A stretch of DNA of 64,000 bases from Scolanthus callimorphus (lineage: Eukaryota > Cnidaria > Anthozoa > Actiniaria > Edwardsiidae): positions 6,807,575-6,871,574 of the forward strand of contig CM066915.1 in the NCBI GenBank assembly GCA_033964015.1. The letters run 5' to 3'. The notes beneath the pieces were generated by a model. It saw nothing but the letters and a program-made list of their open reading frames with translations. It had not been told where the DNA came from and did no database searches. Below, one piece after another: positions 35,602-48,305 of the stretch. Positions within the stretch are counted from its first letter, which is position 1; each line of letters starts with the position of its first letter. The position numbers were made by a program, and so were the translations under genes.

Positions 35602-38142
35602 ATTCCATGTTTTCATAATTCCTTGAACTCTGTATGATTTACCTCCCGGAATTAGCTTTCGAACCACGCCGAACTTCGCAGACAGAGAGTGTGTCTGCGG
35701 AGGATGAAGGAACGTCTGAATCTCTGACCCGAGATGTGCATGAAGGTCATTTTTCTAAAATGCATATCTACGTGTACACATTCCGCTTTAATTGAGTACT
35801 TCCTTTTTCCTTCTTATGACATCTTTTTAGGTGGAGTGGGGAATAAAGACAAGCGGCAGTCAGAAACGTATGTTGCTAGCGACAAGTAAAGTGCCTAGAA
35901 CAGGACTGAGTCGATCAAACGACTTTTTCTTAAATGGGCTCAACATAATGTTAACACCGAGATAAATCTTCAATATCAGGATTCTTGAAACCTTTTCCTC
36001 GAAGTTATTCAAAGCTGAATGACCCACTAAGGATGCTTATTCTTTAGCGTGACCACTTTCTGTTCTGTTGACATAGCGGTTAAATAATGTTATTTACCGG
36101 CTGGGAGGTTTTTCACTATACGGACCGACTTAAAGCCGGTATAACTTATTAGTTTTTTCCAACTCTAAAAATTGATTTTTTTCTATGAAAACAAGTGCGC
36201 GCAAATGGTTACCGTGATCTAGGTCAAAGATAGGAAATTATTGCCTCCGACATGGGCTTAGAACCAATCAGAATGCAGAATTCGTTATCATGCCCTCGAG
36301 AAAAAGTACCATTTAATGCTGTTGCCGATAGTTTTAACTAATTAAAATTACTTTTTCAATTCTCAAAGATCTAATTACTTTAACGTCAACAAATACCTAA
36401 TGGCACAGCTTATTGCATTCGACGCGTGAAAATGCACTCATATGAATACTGATTATAACATGATTTAGCTAGGACAATGTGTTACAATGCTCATAAGACG
36501 AAGTCGAGTTTAACACGAAAAAACTCGTCGAAGCCTGTAATTTTCTTGACACCGGTACAAATTGAAATTTGTCTTCATAGCTGTAAAGTCGAGCTGCCAA
36601 GACATGAAATGTAAAGCTGGGGAGCGTTGCATGATGGTTAATGACAAACCAAAATGTGTCTGCAACAGCGTTTGTCCAGCAAATTCTCAACCAGTTTGTG
36701 GAACAGATGGGAAAACCTACCCCAACATGTGCTGGCTCAACATTCAAACGTGCAAAAGCAAGGGGAAAGTAAGACTGAAACACAGTGGGAAATGCGGTAG
36801 GTTTCTATGTTGATAACTCTAACTCGCTGAATACTCCTCGGTTATGTAAAAGACGCAATTATCTTTTTTTGGACGGTGTTTACGACAACCATAGTAACAG
36901 TGTGTCAAACAGAGTGTAAAACAGAGTGTAAAACAAGAGTATGTACCAACAACGTGCACATATCTTGTAGTCGACTCTTTCGTCTCGGGATGAAAATGAC
37001 AACACGTTTATCGGTCTCTATTGTTATTCCCAGTCCTTAGTAGTCCGCGTAACTGTGCCGAGGTGTTAAAACGTGGAGGGAGAAAAAGCGGAGTCTACAC
37101 TATCGATCCCGACGGAAAAGGATCTTTTCAGGTTAGTGCGAATTGGTTGAACCTGGCTTTTCAAGAAAAAAAAGCAGACTTTGTTATCTTGACAAAATAT
37201 TTATGTTCATATGGGAACACACCGGACCAAGAGCAATACAGGGTCACCTATGGTGGCATCTTTAGTAATGACCAAATACACTACTTGAACGCTCATTGCT
37301 CAGAAGCTTGTTCTGTGCTTGGTACAATCATAGTTTATAGAGGGGAATGTTTAGGAAACCTGACACCCTGTTATTGTACAATGTCTTTGTTCACGTTTTC
37401 AGAGATATCCTTTTCTTTGTGCAGGGTCTGAGGGTCACGGTACATTAGTACAAATTGAGCCAGTAAAATTCAGTGTACAACCAGACATGCATATTTGATG
37501 AGCTTCAAACAAAAGACTGTACAGGGTCAACATCACGTGACAGCCCCTCTCAACATCCAGCCCACGCTATTGTGTTGACCCTTTGAAGTTTGCCGGGCTT
37601 CCCAACCATTCCACTCCATTAACTATGGTACAATCCTGTATAGCAGGCATGCGCACAAATATGGCGTGAATTTATTAACGAACAACATCCAATCACATTC
37701 CTCGCACAGAGTCAACTACAATGTATGTTTAGATTTTTAGACGGCATGTGTTTCTGTTTGGAGTGTTTCGCCATTTCGTGACTTGTTGTTTTTATTTACA
37801 ATTACAGGTTTACTGTAACCAAAGCATTGCCGGGGTGGATGGACCGTCTTCCAGCGTAGACAAGATGGCTCTGTCAATTTCTGGCGGAACTGGAAAGATT
37901 ACAAAACTGGTTTTGGAAAACTGTATGGCGAGTTCTGGTTGGGTCTGGACAAGATACATCGATTGGCGCAGCAGTCCAAAAACATAATTCGAATCGACTT
38001 GGTCTACATTACCAATAGGAAAGTGTTTGCACAATATGACTCCTTCGGTGTCTCATCAGAACGAACCAGATACGTTCTGAGCTTGGGAAACCATTCAGGT
38101 TGGTTTTCAAAAATCTCTCTTTATAACGAGAGCCTGAACAGT

Positions 38143-39866
38143 TTAAGGTGGATCGACCCAGTAATTATGCACCCATGCCAACCAATTTTGAACCTCTCAT
38201 ATAAAAACAGGTTGAATTCTATCGTGCAGCCAATATAACACACATACTACCCATAAAGACTGAAATACATGTCAGTACAAAAGTCGAGGAGATCGGAGCT
38301 TGTATCACGTGACAATCGGGCCACGCTTATTTTTACTCTCACCCCAGTTTCAGACTGTACCGACATTTTTTCGATAAATGCTCTGCGGTACCTGGAGATT
38401 GACTGATTGCCTACGTGTAACCGAAGTTTGACTAAATTCTACAAGCCCGATCTGAAGATATTTTAGGATTTATAAATCAGGGCTATAATTTATGTAAAAT
38501 TCAGTGTAGTGAATAAATATGTCAGAGTTTGGTACTTCATGGTTATAAATTGAAGTGTTTTATAGCTCATTGTATTTGTAATTGTTCAAGGAAGGTCATG
38601 CTTTTGATTAAAATGAAATATTACTTTGCGATTTCGAAGAGTATAGAAATGTAAGTATCAACATAATTGCCCCACGCATCAGCTCAACGCGAAATTTGGG
38701 CCTACTTTCACGAAATTTGGTCTGATTTAAAAAATCGTAGTTTTTTTTCGCTTCATATTTTTGGACGACTCTAATGGATCAATGTAAAGTGTGTCTCCAA
38801 CGTTTCATATTAATTGAAATCCTCTAAAGCTGTCAACTGGGAACGCAAAGATCGGTAAATATTGCATGGATTTCTGTAGTTTCTACTCTGGGATTTGCTA
38901 TTGTTCCCCGTTCGGCACAAAATCGAATTCCAATGGAGCGCACGTGGGCTTGTCCTTGCTTGGCTAGTCTCCGATGTATGATAATTTTCTTAGGTTTTTC
39001 GGTCTTTTGTTATGCATTTATTTATCATATGTCGGGGACGATTCGGAGAGCAGTCATGCGCGAATATCAACGTGTGCCGCATTGGAATTCGATTTTGTGC
39101 CGAACGAAGAACAAAAGCTAGTCCCTGAGCAGAAACTACACGAATCCATCCAATATTTATCGATCTTTGCATCCACAGTTGATAACCATAGAGGATTTCA
39201 ATTAATATGAAACTTTGGAGACAAACTTTACATTGATCAATCGGAGTTGTCCAAAAATTTAAAGTGAAAAAACTACGATTTTTCAAATCAGTCCAAATTT
39301 CGTGAAAGTAGGCTCAAATTTCGCAGTAAGCTGATGCGTGGGGCCATTATGTTGATACTTACAATTGTACCCTTTTCGAAATCGCAAAGAAATATTTAAT
39401 TCTGATAATAAGCATGAACTTCCTTAAACATACACAAATAGAATGAGCTATAAAAACTTTCAATTTATAAGCATGAAGTACCAAACTCTGCCATAACACT
39501 TCATAACACTGGATTTTACATAAATTATTGGCCTGATTTATAAATCCTAAAATATTTCAGATCGGGCTTGTAGAATTTAGTCAAACTTCGGTTACACGTA
39601 GGCAATCGGTCAATCTCGAGGTACCGTAGAGCATTTATCGAAAAAATATCGATACAGCGTGAAACTGGGGTGAGAGTAAAAATAGGCGTGTCCCGATTGT
39701 CACGTGATACTAACTCCGATCTCCCCAACTTTTGTACTGACATGTATTTAGTCTATGGGTAGTATTTGTGTTATATTGGCTGCGCTATAGAAATCAAACT
39801 GTTTTTATATGAGAGGTTCAAAATTGGTTGGCATGGGTGCATAATTACTGGGTCGATCCACCTTAA
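38143..39866. mobile_element. 1.7-kb palindromic element with TTAA ends
   Basis: TTAAGGTGGATCGACCCAGT at the left is matched by its complement at the right. The two arms pair with few mismatches over at least 600 bases each: TGTCAGTACAAAAGT at 38271 against ACTTTTGTACTGACA at 39728, and AAATCGAATTCCAATG at 38921 against CATTGGAATTCGATTT at 39079. Symmetry continues close to the centre near 39005. No transposase frame. It behaves as a fold-back element. Confidence 0.85.
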
Positions 39867-41196
39867 AGGGGCACTCGCACGGAAAGCCCAGGTTGCCGAG
39901 TATGCTACGGTCACAAAATCCAAAACACCACGCGCAGTACGGACTTGTGAGGCTTATCTATTTCTTGAGAATATATTAATAAAGTTGAACTTGCATTATT
40001 CGAGTCAAATCAATGGAGTTATGTCTCTGGAATTGTGAAGGATCGAAACAGCGATAACAAATTCCAGCGAGCTGTTTTAAACTTCAAAACAAGAGCTTCG
40101 ACGACTGACACGTGAACTGTCGCTTGATTTCTTACATACAAATGTCGATTATATCAAATTAGAACCGCAAATGAATCACGACAACTCGTATAATAATCCT
40201 TTGATAGTAGAATATTTATTGCATAATGTATTGTTACTCACAAATACATCTACAACGAATTCGTAATTCCTGATAGTTCAGTTATTCTGGTTATTCATTG
40301 CTTCACACTCTTCGCCGATTTCACAAAACACAAACAGCTCCTGGTATCACAAGTCTTGTCGATTTGTACAGTAAAAATTCAGAATATAATTTACACTAAC
40401 TTTCCTAAGTATCTCTGAGTTGTTCTGAGGCCATGTCTCTCAATAAGTAGAGGAAAATAGCCGTGGACTTGCACAACGTTTCCGGCGTAATTCCTGGATC
40501 GTTAGAGATATTTCTCGCACTCTTCGCGCTTCGCTTTTCACAAAACACTAACGGCTACTGGTACAAAGCCTTGTCGATTTTAACACAGTAATTTAGCTCT
40601 TTTAGCGACATTAAAGTATGCTGTAGCTTAATCGCTACTAGAACTGTCCGTGGAGAAATGAATGCAGGCTGCAGGCAAGAGTAAACGTTGCTTGGTGTTT
40701 GCCGGCCATCGTCCAAAACGCTAAACGGTGAAATCACAACAATGATGTCAGCTCTCGGTGCGCTGAGCTCGATCTAGAAGGTTGCTGCTAATCTCATTGA
40801 CCTACAGGTCTGAAATACCGTCTCATGGAGGTATATCACGGATGATCCAGCCGCAAAACCTTCCGGTTGTTATGCTTATTCACTTTGGAAGACGGCAAAG
40901 ATGGCGGCCCCTCGCTTTCCTTTTGAGCGGATTCCATCGGAAGCTCGTAACAAGAGTCTTGGAGTCCCTTCGCATCAAATAATTCTTTCAATAGACTGAA
41001 ATATTACTAGCCTTTGTAAACATGGTGAAATACGGACACGAAAAGGCAAAATAAACGCGATGGAAATGGATTTCTCACTAGCAGTAACCGTTTCCCCCTT
41101 CGATTCACATTCAAAAACATTTCGGTCCACGGTGTACTTTTATTCTGAAGTGAGAGACCATGGGCAGTAGGAATAAGCGTGCGAGTGCCCCTTTAA
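39863..41196. mobile_element. TTAA-flanked element, GGGGCACTCGCACG family
   Basis: TTAA then AGGGGCACTCGCACG at the left, and CGTGCGAGTGCCCCT then TTAA at the right. TTAA duplication with short inverted ends is the signature of piggyBac-like and Kolobok-like elements. The left TTAA is shared with the palindrome 38143-39866. No transposase recognised. Confidence 0.75.
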
Positions 41197-41884
41197 GTAC
41201 CTGCAGGAAACCTTATACCACTGGGGTACCTTGGCTTCTGTAAAAAAAATGTTACAAGTGTTAAAAGAAGTACAGGCTGCAGATTTATATGCTGAAAAAT
41301 GTTCTTTTTCCTGATATTTCTTATTTTCCCACGCAGCAATGAGGCCCTAGCTTTTATCCGACCTCTCGAACGCTGGTTCCATTTGGAAGGAAGGATGAGC
41401 ATTTTAAGAGACCATACGAGACCCATTTGGATTATCAGGCAATCGGAGCAAGAACAAAAATAAAATAACATTAACAAATCAACCGCCAAACACAACAACG
41501 GCCCGCAAAGCATACCGATCCGATTTTTGATTTCACGATGGTGTGCTTATCGTTTATGTTCTCGATCACCTAAACATGAACGAAAAGGTTAATTTAAAGG
41601 AAGATAAAGCCGCTCCAGCTTGTAATGTAAATCTTGTTATTATGGAAACTCTTCAAAATCAAGCACAATTGAGTTTGGACCGTTCTAGTGTAAAAATGTT
41701 TCCAACGAGAGGAAATGATTTGTTTGAAAGTCGTTTTCGAAAAGCTTCTAACGGCAACCAGACAGAAACAAAACGATTACAGCCAACCAACAAGCAGATT
41801 TCCATGGCAGCACGCACTCACGTGGGAAAGCTAGACAGACGATCGTAGTGGGTATTCGCCGTACTGGAAAAGCTGCGCATTGAA

Positions 41885-41932
41885 ACTCTCCCCCCCCCCC
41901 CCCACACACACCACCACCACCACCACAAAAAA
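41885..41932. repeat. poly-C / CACCAC microsatellite
   Basis: A C-run followed by CACACACA and (CAC)n about 120 bases upstream of exon 8 of copy 3. Confidence 0.8.
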
Positions 41933-42291
41933 ATGCTCAGTGTGATCCCAGCAAGAGGCATGAGGCATGTTTCTTATGAGTAAAACTTGCAGTCATCTTT
42001 TTTATCGTTGGTGTAGAATTACAAAGTTAACACCATTGGTTGTGTTTAGGTACGGGGCAAGATGCGCTGACGTATCATAGTGGCCAACCCTTCAGCACGA
42101 GAGACTGGGATAACGATGACTGTGGCCATTGTAATTGTGCCATCGAGTACAAGGCGGGATGGTGGTACAAGCAGTGTCACCAGTCAAACCTTAATGGGCT
42201 GTACGACCTCTCCAGCAACACATATCGTGTTGGAGTGAAATGGGGCGGGTACAAGGCCAAATGGTCAGAGATGAAGATACTACCTGCATAG

Positions 42292-43479
42292 TGGGGAATT
42301 CTGCTATTCCAGTAGCTCTAATAAACATTATCGACTATTATCAACATCGACAAAGGCCTACTCAACTTGGGCATTTTCAACAACAAAACAACAACAAAAT
42401 ACTTTATTTGTCCTCTGAGATAATTAATTACATAGTATTGGAATATATTATAGCGGAAAGCATTGTAATTGGATACGGAAAGCATTGCATCTCCTTTTAA
42501 GGTTATTAAATGAATGGCATGTGGCACATTATGGCCAAGCTGAGAAAGTACATTTGTACACTTATCAGTGAAAAGCTCCGCACCCCTCTATTTGGAATAG
42601 CGGGGCTTAATTGCAGTTGTTAGATGGTCAATAAGACCACGGTATGCGGGGCGCTATCGTTTTTAGTGTTTGTTAGATATGGAAAAAGGACAAATAATCC
42701 GGGGAAGTAGGGTGTTGTACAACTCTCGCAAAATCTAAAGCCGGATGCTATTCCCCGGGTATGGGAAGGTTTCCACTGACTAGTGCATTTGGGTGCTGTA
42801 ACGACTGAATCTAAGTGTAATAACGTTTATTATTATATACCAAGTGTCAAAGTTCACTTTTTCTAGTTTCTTATTGGTCGAGAGCATAACACGTGCACGT
42901 GAATAAATTTCCCTTGTGACAACTGGGAGGGCAATAGTATACACTTAATGACTGCTCCCGAGGGAAAACAAAACTCGCTGTTTCCCAAGGGTGCAGTCAT
43001 TACTGCCTGAATTTCTCGCTCTAGTGATGTCGCCCGCGCGGGCAACACTTCTCAAATTGAGTTTGTACTTTACCACGTGACCATGATACAACCAATCAGA
43101 GCTCGCGCTTCGATCGAATAAACACGAGCTATATAATAATGTGTTTTATTGACCGGTAATAACAAAACCTGAAATCACGTGTCTGAAAAATATCAAAACC
43201 GGAAACCAAAATCCACTACGTTTGCGCGCGCTTGTGCACAATTGCTTTCCTGCCCCCCTCCTCGCTTCATTTTCTGCGCGGTCCAAAATCTCGCCCGAGT
43301 TTCTCGTCCTGAAAATTTATCGGGAACGCTTGCTACGCAGGCTATTATACGAGAGACAGACCATTTACAGATTTTCTTGATTTGTATGCAAGATTCGTTG
43401 ATTCAAAACCAAAAGTAATGTTTTGACCTTTCGGTTCCACAAGGCTAACGACTTCCTTTTCAAGCCTATAGCAAAATCC
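42292..43479. other. 3' flank of copy 3
   Basis: No gene seen. The stretch 42866-43160 resembles a degenerate repeat (TTATTATATACC at one side, GCTATATAATAATG at the other, with CACGTGCACGTG and GCCCGCGCGGGC palindromes between), but I cannot define its ends. Confidence 0.3.
42320..42325 (+). terminator. polyadenylation signal AATAAA, copy 3
   Basis: AATAAA about 30 bases after the stop of copy 3. No transcript evidence. Confidence 0.4.
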
Positions 43480-43835
43480 CCCTGGGGGGACTCCCTATAT
43501 TTGAATGTTAGGGGTTGAAATCGGCGATCTGGTATTTTTAGGGGTTCGAAAATAAAAAAAACGTTATAGTAAGAAAAATAGGTATTTTTTAGGAGGTTCT
43601 CACGCAAATAAGGTAGCGTATTTGAAAGCCGAGAGGATACATTTGATGTATATTAAATAAACGGCCAGAATAAAATTTAATCTGTCAAAATTTTGGTATT
43701 TTTTTTAGGGTATTTTCAGACTGAGGGGTATTTTTTAGGGTGGAAATTTTTTCCGACCAGGTATTTTTTAGGGTCAAAATTCGAGTTTCCCGACGGTCAC
43801 CCCTAGCATTATAACCTTAGAGTCCCCCCCGGGCA
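43480..43835. mobile_element. MITE-type tract behind copy 3
   Basis: Begins CCCCCTGGGGGGACTCCC and ends AGAGTCCCCCCCGGGC. The interior GGTATTTTTTAGGG units and CGACGGTCACCCCTAG are the inverse of those at 18354-18735, so both are one family in opposite orientation. Confidence 0.65.
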
Positions 43836-44140
43836 AAATCCATATAGGACTTGATAAGCATGGCATCGTGGTCGGTGTTCGCCAATCCCACAAAGTTGCC
43901 ACTGGAGATTTCGTTTAAACAAACCACAAACCGTCCGGAGCCGAGCGCGCGATGGCGGAATCTGTCTCGGAAAGGGCTACGCTGGCTAAAACCATACAGT
44001 AAAAATACCCATGTAATCTGGTTATCTCGTCAAATAGCTCACACTAACCATGCCCGGTTTGCAGTACCTTAGTCGTCCTTTACGGCTTCCTGTTGTATTG
44101 TATTGTATCGTAGGTGTAGACATCGCCTGTAAATAGTTCG

Positions 44141-47100
44141 TTATAATTTTGCTGATAAAATGGGCTTCCTGTACATTGTCACCACAGCCGCCCCACCGAT
44201 ACCAAAGTTATGTTGCAGAGCCACGCATGCGCCATCAACTTGTCTTCTCCCCGCCTCACCTCGAAGCTAGAAAAAGAAAATTCGTTATTAAGCGATGCAG
44301 AATCTCAAAGACTTTTTTAATTCTCTTGACTTGATCAAGTTGCATTCGAATCAAAAGCAATCGGATCGATGTGAAATCGAATCGAAGTTTTGCTAACACG
44401 GGAGCGAGCGAGTGAGTGACACGAGTGCCCACGACATCCTTGAGACTACGTCATCAATGAGGACAAAACTTGGTTGACTCAGTGTTAGGTCGCTAGGTCT
44501 AAGTTCGGACCACGCCTCGGGCAGAGGACATTCTTTTTCTGTTCGAGTCGTGATCGAGAATGATTCATTTTGTGGGTTGAACTTAGTTCTACTGCGTTTC
44601 TGAAGTCTTTCAGATGAGACAATAAATAGAGGTCCTGTTCAAGGTGGACGCTAAAGAACCCAGTGCAAGTTTTGTTAGAATAGTAGGGGATTTTGCCTCC
44701 CCGGTGCAATGGCCTGACTCTCGGAGGCATATATACTGTAAAACAACCCTCATGATTGTAAGCTGTGCCGCAGCAATTTGCGCCATCTAATGCAGCCCGT
44801 TAAGTCCTCAAACCTCCGACCTCCTGTCTAGTGGCTGTGTACGTTCGACCGCTTTGAGTTCCCTCGCGATGAGGAGAAGACCCATGAAGACGAAAGGCTA
44901 AGCGAAACAGTGTAAGAATCTGATTTGCTGAGATTATTTGAGTAAAGGGACAGAAATCAACAGTAAGGGCTTGGTAAGGGGTGCTGGGGGGGAGGGGCAA
45001 TGATGACCCCCTCGTTGCCACAATTGCAAAATTAATAGACTTAAATGACGTGTAATAGTCATACCTTGGACTTGTGAAAAAGATAAAGTAAAAGATGAAA
45101 TGAAGAAGATGGGATAAGAGAATGACAGAATAAAAACATAATTATCTCTAATAGGAGCTATTAGAGAGGTACATGCTGTTTTATTACCGGTGGATGTGAT
45201 TTGCTTTTCGTGCTATAAAAAACGTTGTTAAATCAACTTTGTTAAAATTAAATTTAAGCTCCCTCTTTGAGGTGCAGTAAACATTTCGAGGCCCTCCTTT
45301 TCTCACAAAGCTCCCTCCTTCTGATAAATAATGAACGGTCCAGCCTTAATTTGCAGCTCCTTTTACTGCGATTTTCATAATTCTGTGAACTCCAAACATT
45401 TCCGAACGCCAAACTGCGTATTGGCTTCTGTAACCTTTTAAGTCAAGTCCACGCATGTTTTCTGAGTTTGGATTGCATTTTATAGTGAAAAATTGTGTTT
45501 TGAAGCCTCGATAGCCCCTATCAGTTCACAAGATCCAACAAAACCTCCGCGAAATTACCCATAGTTGTTCACTCGTCTGATTGACGGAAGCCAAACCACG
45601 GTTTGTTGGTCGGTGTAGAGTTCGCAGAATTATGAAATCGAAGTAATTTCCACTGTCAAACTGCGCCCAGGCTACCTTCCCTTGGTTTAACAGTGACGCC
45701 TACCTGCCAACAGAGCTCAGCACATTGCGCAAGACCAGACGCTCCGATAGGATGACCTGTGAGAGGAGAAGCACTCGAGTTCAGTGCTTGCTCTTTTAAA
45801 CGACAGAGATCTATTTATTTATTGTGTATCTATGAAAGATGAATCGATAATTCCTTGACGGGTAGATTTATGATTTTCTACCAGGCCACAGAAAAAAAAT
45901 GCTCGAGCTCGTGCGAAAAGCCCTTGTGATTGCGTGAGAGCGCGCGTAAATGTAATGACAATTGAAATTTCAATCGACAATAAATAACACTATTTCTTGC
46001 CATTTCCTCCAGAAAATCTTCAAGAATCGCGATACAATATTAATTACGAGTTTAAGGCCTCTTTTCTCTGCATTTCGCTGCTGAGGTTCGCGAGGAAAAG
46101 AGACTTCTGCGCTGGGTCAAAACTCGCTTTGTTTTGCCGCTGTCCACAACCTTGGACGGTTTGCTGACGTATTCAGCGGATAACGTCTGTAGAAATGCGT
46201 GCGCATATAGTGGGCTCAAAAAACGGTCAGCAAAGCGTCCAAGGTTGTGGACGGCGGCAAAACAAAGGGAGTTTCGTCCCAGCGCAGAGGTCTCTTTTCC
46301 TCGCGAACCTCAGCCAGCGAAATGCAGAGAAAAGAGGCCTCTGTTAGCAGGGAATATTCAACGCTTCTTTTTCTTGACATTAAGGGTGGATTTACCTATC
46401 TCGTTACCATGGAGATCGTCGTCAAGGGCTGAAGACGCGCGCGCTCAAAGGAGCGGGAATCTTTTTTACTTCCGGTATTTTTTCTTCGGGGAAACCCGTA
46501 CGAGTTGTTCACATTTCAAGAAGCTTCTACCTTTATTCTTCCGAATAACAATGTACTACTAGCTTTTTTTGTTGTTGACTCAAATTATCACAAAATGAAA
46601 CGAGAAAGTCAAGCGAAAAGTCAACACAGCACCGCTGGAGAGTTGACCAATGACGAGTTTACAGACTAGATGAAGTTTGTCGTTTTTGGAAGAGGAATGA
46701 TTCCAGAAAGTGGTAATTATTATTACTTCATGTACTTACTCTCTTGTTGTGTCCCAATATAAGTATGAGTCTTTTTCACAAGCTACAGGTGGCTCTTGGC
46801 GCAGAAATTAAGTTGATTGATTGATTATACCGAACGCCCGTTTTCCCGTAAATAACGCGAACAATTTTCTTTTCGAGTGAAACTAAACACGGTTTGCAAA
46901 CTAGATAAGTTAAAAGGGTTTTTGAAACACTAGGAAACTAAAGGAAGGAATGGTAATGGATACAAACAAACAAAGTATACAAATCACAGTAAATATTCGA
47001 AGGCTCTCCTATCCAGGAGAGCTCACCTGGTTTCAAGATTTGCAACGAAATGCGCTTTTGTTCTGAGTTCTTATGCTTACTTACGTTCTTGCAAAACGTC

Positions 47101-48263
47101 ATTTTTTACTCAATTTTGGAGTGTAAACAGATCGTCATTCACTACATTTCAAACTACTCATTCCTTGAAAACTTTCTTTTCATTTTCAGTTCTATGATTG
47201 CCCATAAGAGGAATCACCTGTCTTTATTTTCGTTTACGCCGCGAACACGAAAACTAAAGCCAAACCGGCCCGGCACATTCTCATCATGATGGGCAAATTT
47301 CTTGACTTTTTCGCCTTTTCCAACACACATGCAGATTGTTGATCCTTTCTTATGATTTCTTGTCGAATTTATCATTATCTTTGATATATTTGAGGATAAT
47401 ATTTGCTTGTTTTCGCAATATAAAGTGCATCACAACCTTCAAAAAACAAGTGCCGGTTCTCGGAAGAGCAAGCATCGAAATGGTTTCCCTGCCAGTCTCC
47501 ACCAATAAGAAGCCAGCTATGTAACCACACATGCCTTACCGATGAGCTGGGGGCCTGGGACGACAGTTTACTTCCGGTTTAACAAAACAGTATAGTTCTT
47601 ATGTCAAATCAGAGAAAATTCGAATTTTTAAAATGTTAAAGTGTTGTTTAACTTGTTTTCCATAGAGCCTAGCATGGGATTAGCGAATAAGTAAAAACTT
47701 TTTGAGTTATGATATCTGAATGGTTTAAAAACACCCAAAATCAAGCGTAAAATATCATTTTCTAATTTATCTGAAAATCCATGCTAGGTCTTATGCACAA
47801 TGCCTAGGCGGTTATATAGCCACAGATTTGGCAGATTCCATTAAGAAATGGAAGACAAACTATAGGTTTTTCTGTTTCGATGACGTCACTATGACGTCAC
47901 ATGATGACGTCATCATTTTTCAAAGCTTTTCCAAAATGGATCTTTGCTGTAAATATTATCCTTAAGCATATTCATTTCGCAGAATTATGATTTTTTAAAT
48001 TTTCCCTAGCCACGGCTCAAAAAGATAGGTAAATCCACCCTTAAATGGTTCGTCTAAGAAGCTATATGGAACACTCGACAGTGTCTACACAGGATCGACA
48101 GGATCTACAAACACCTCGAAGTCGGTTAAAAAATTTGGCTTTGCCGTTGTCGTCGTTGTTGTCGTTGTTGTCGTTGTTGTCGTTGTTGTCGTTGTTGTCG
48201 TTGTTGTCGTTGTTGTCGTTGTTGTCGTTGTTGTCGTTGTTGTCGTTGTTGTCGTTGTTGTCG

Positions 48264-48305
<42 letters not shown>

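Larger units (their letters stand above)
32806..42291 (+). pseudogene. follistatin/Kazal-FReD protein, copy 3 (two frameshifts)
   Basis: Exons by alignment: 32806-32945, 34485-34537, 34949-34994, 35831-35867, 36581-36796, 37034-37131, 37808-38098, 42050-42291. Exon 1 is 140 bases instead of 141. A missing G near 32863 (CTAACGCC where copy 2 has CTAAGCGCC) shifts the signal peptide into a stop at 32884-32886. Exon 7 carries the same one-base loss in the Gly-Gly-Gly-Trp codons as copy 2, plus a lost codon. The follistatin/Kazal exon and final FReD exon remain open and well conserved (RDWDND, NCAIEYKAGWWY, SNLNGLY, SEMKILP). Intron 7 has grown to almost 4 kb by two abutting TTAA-flanked elements. 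I call it a pseudogene because two independent lesions would need correcting. Confidence 0.7.

Noticed and set aside
41543..41848. 101-codon open frame in intron 7 of copy 3
   Set aside because: No recognised domain, no splice context; its end resembles a dispersed segment also seen near 52030-52075.
46134..46562. 142-codon open frame
   Set aside because: Lies across a palindromic MITE and the start of a TTAA element; no protein family signal.
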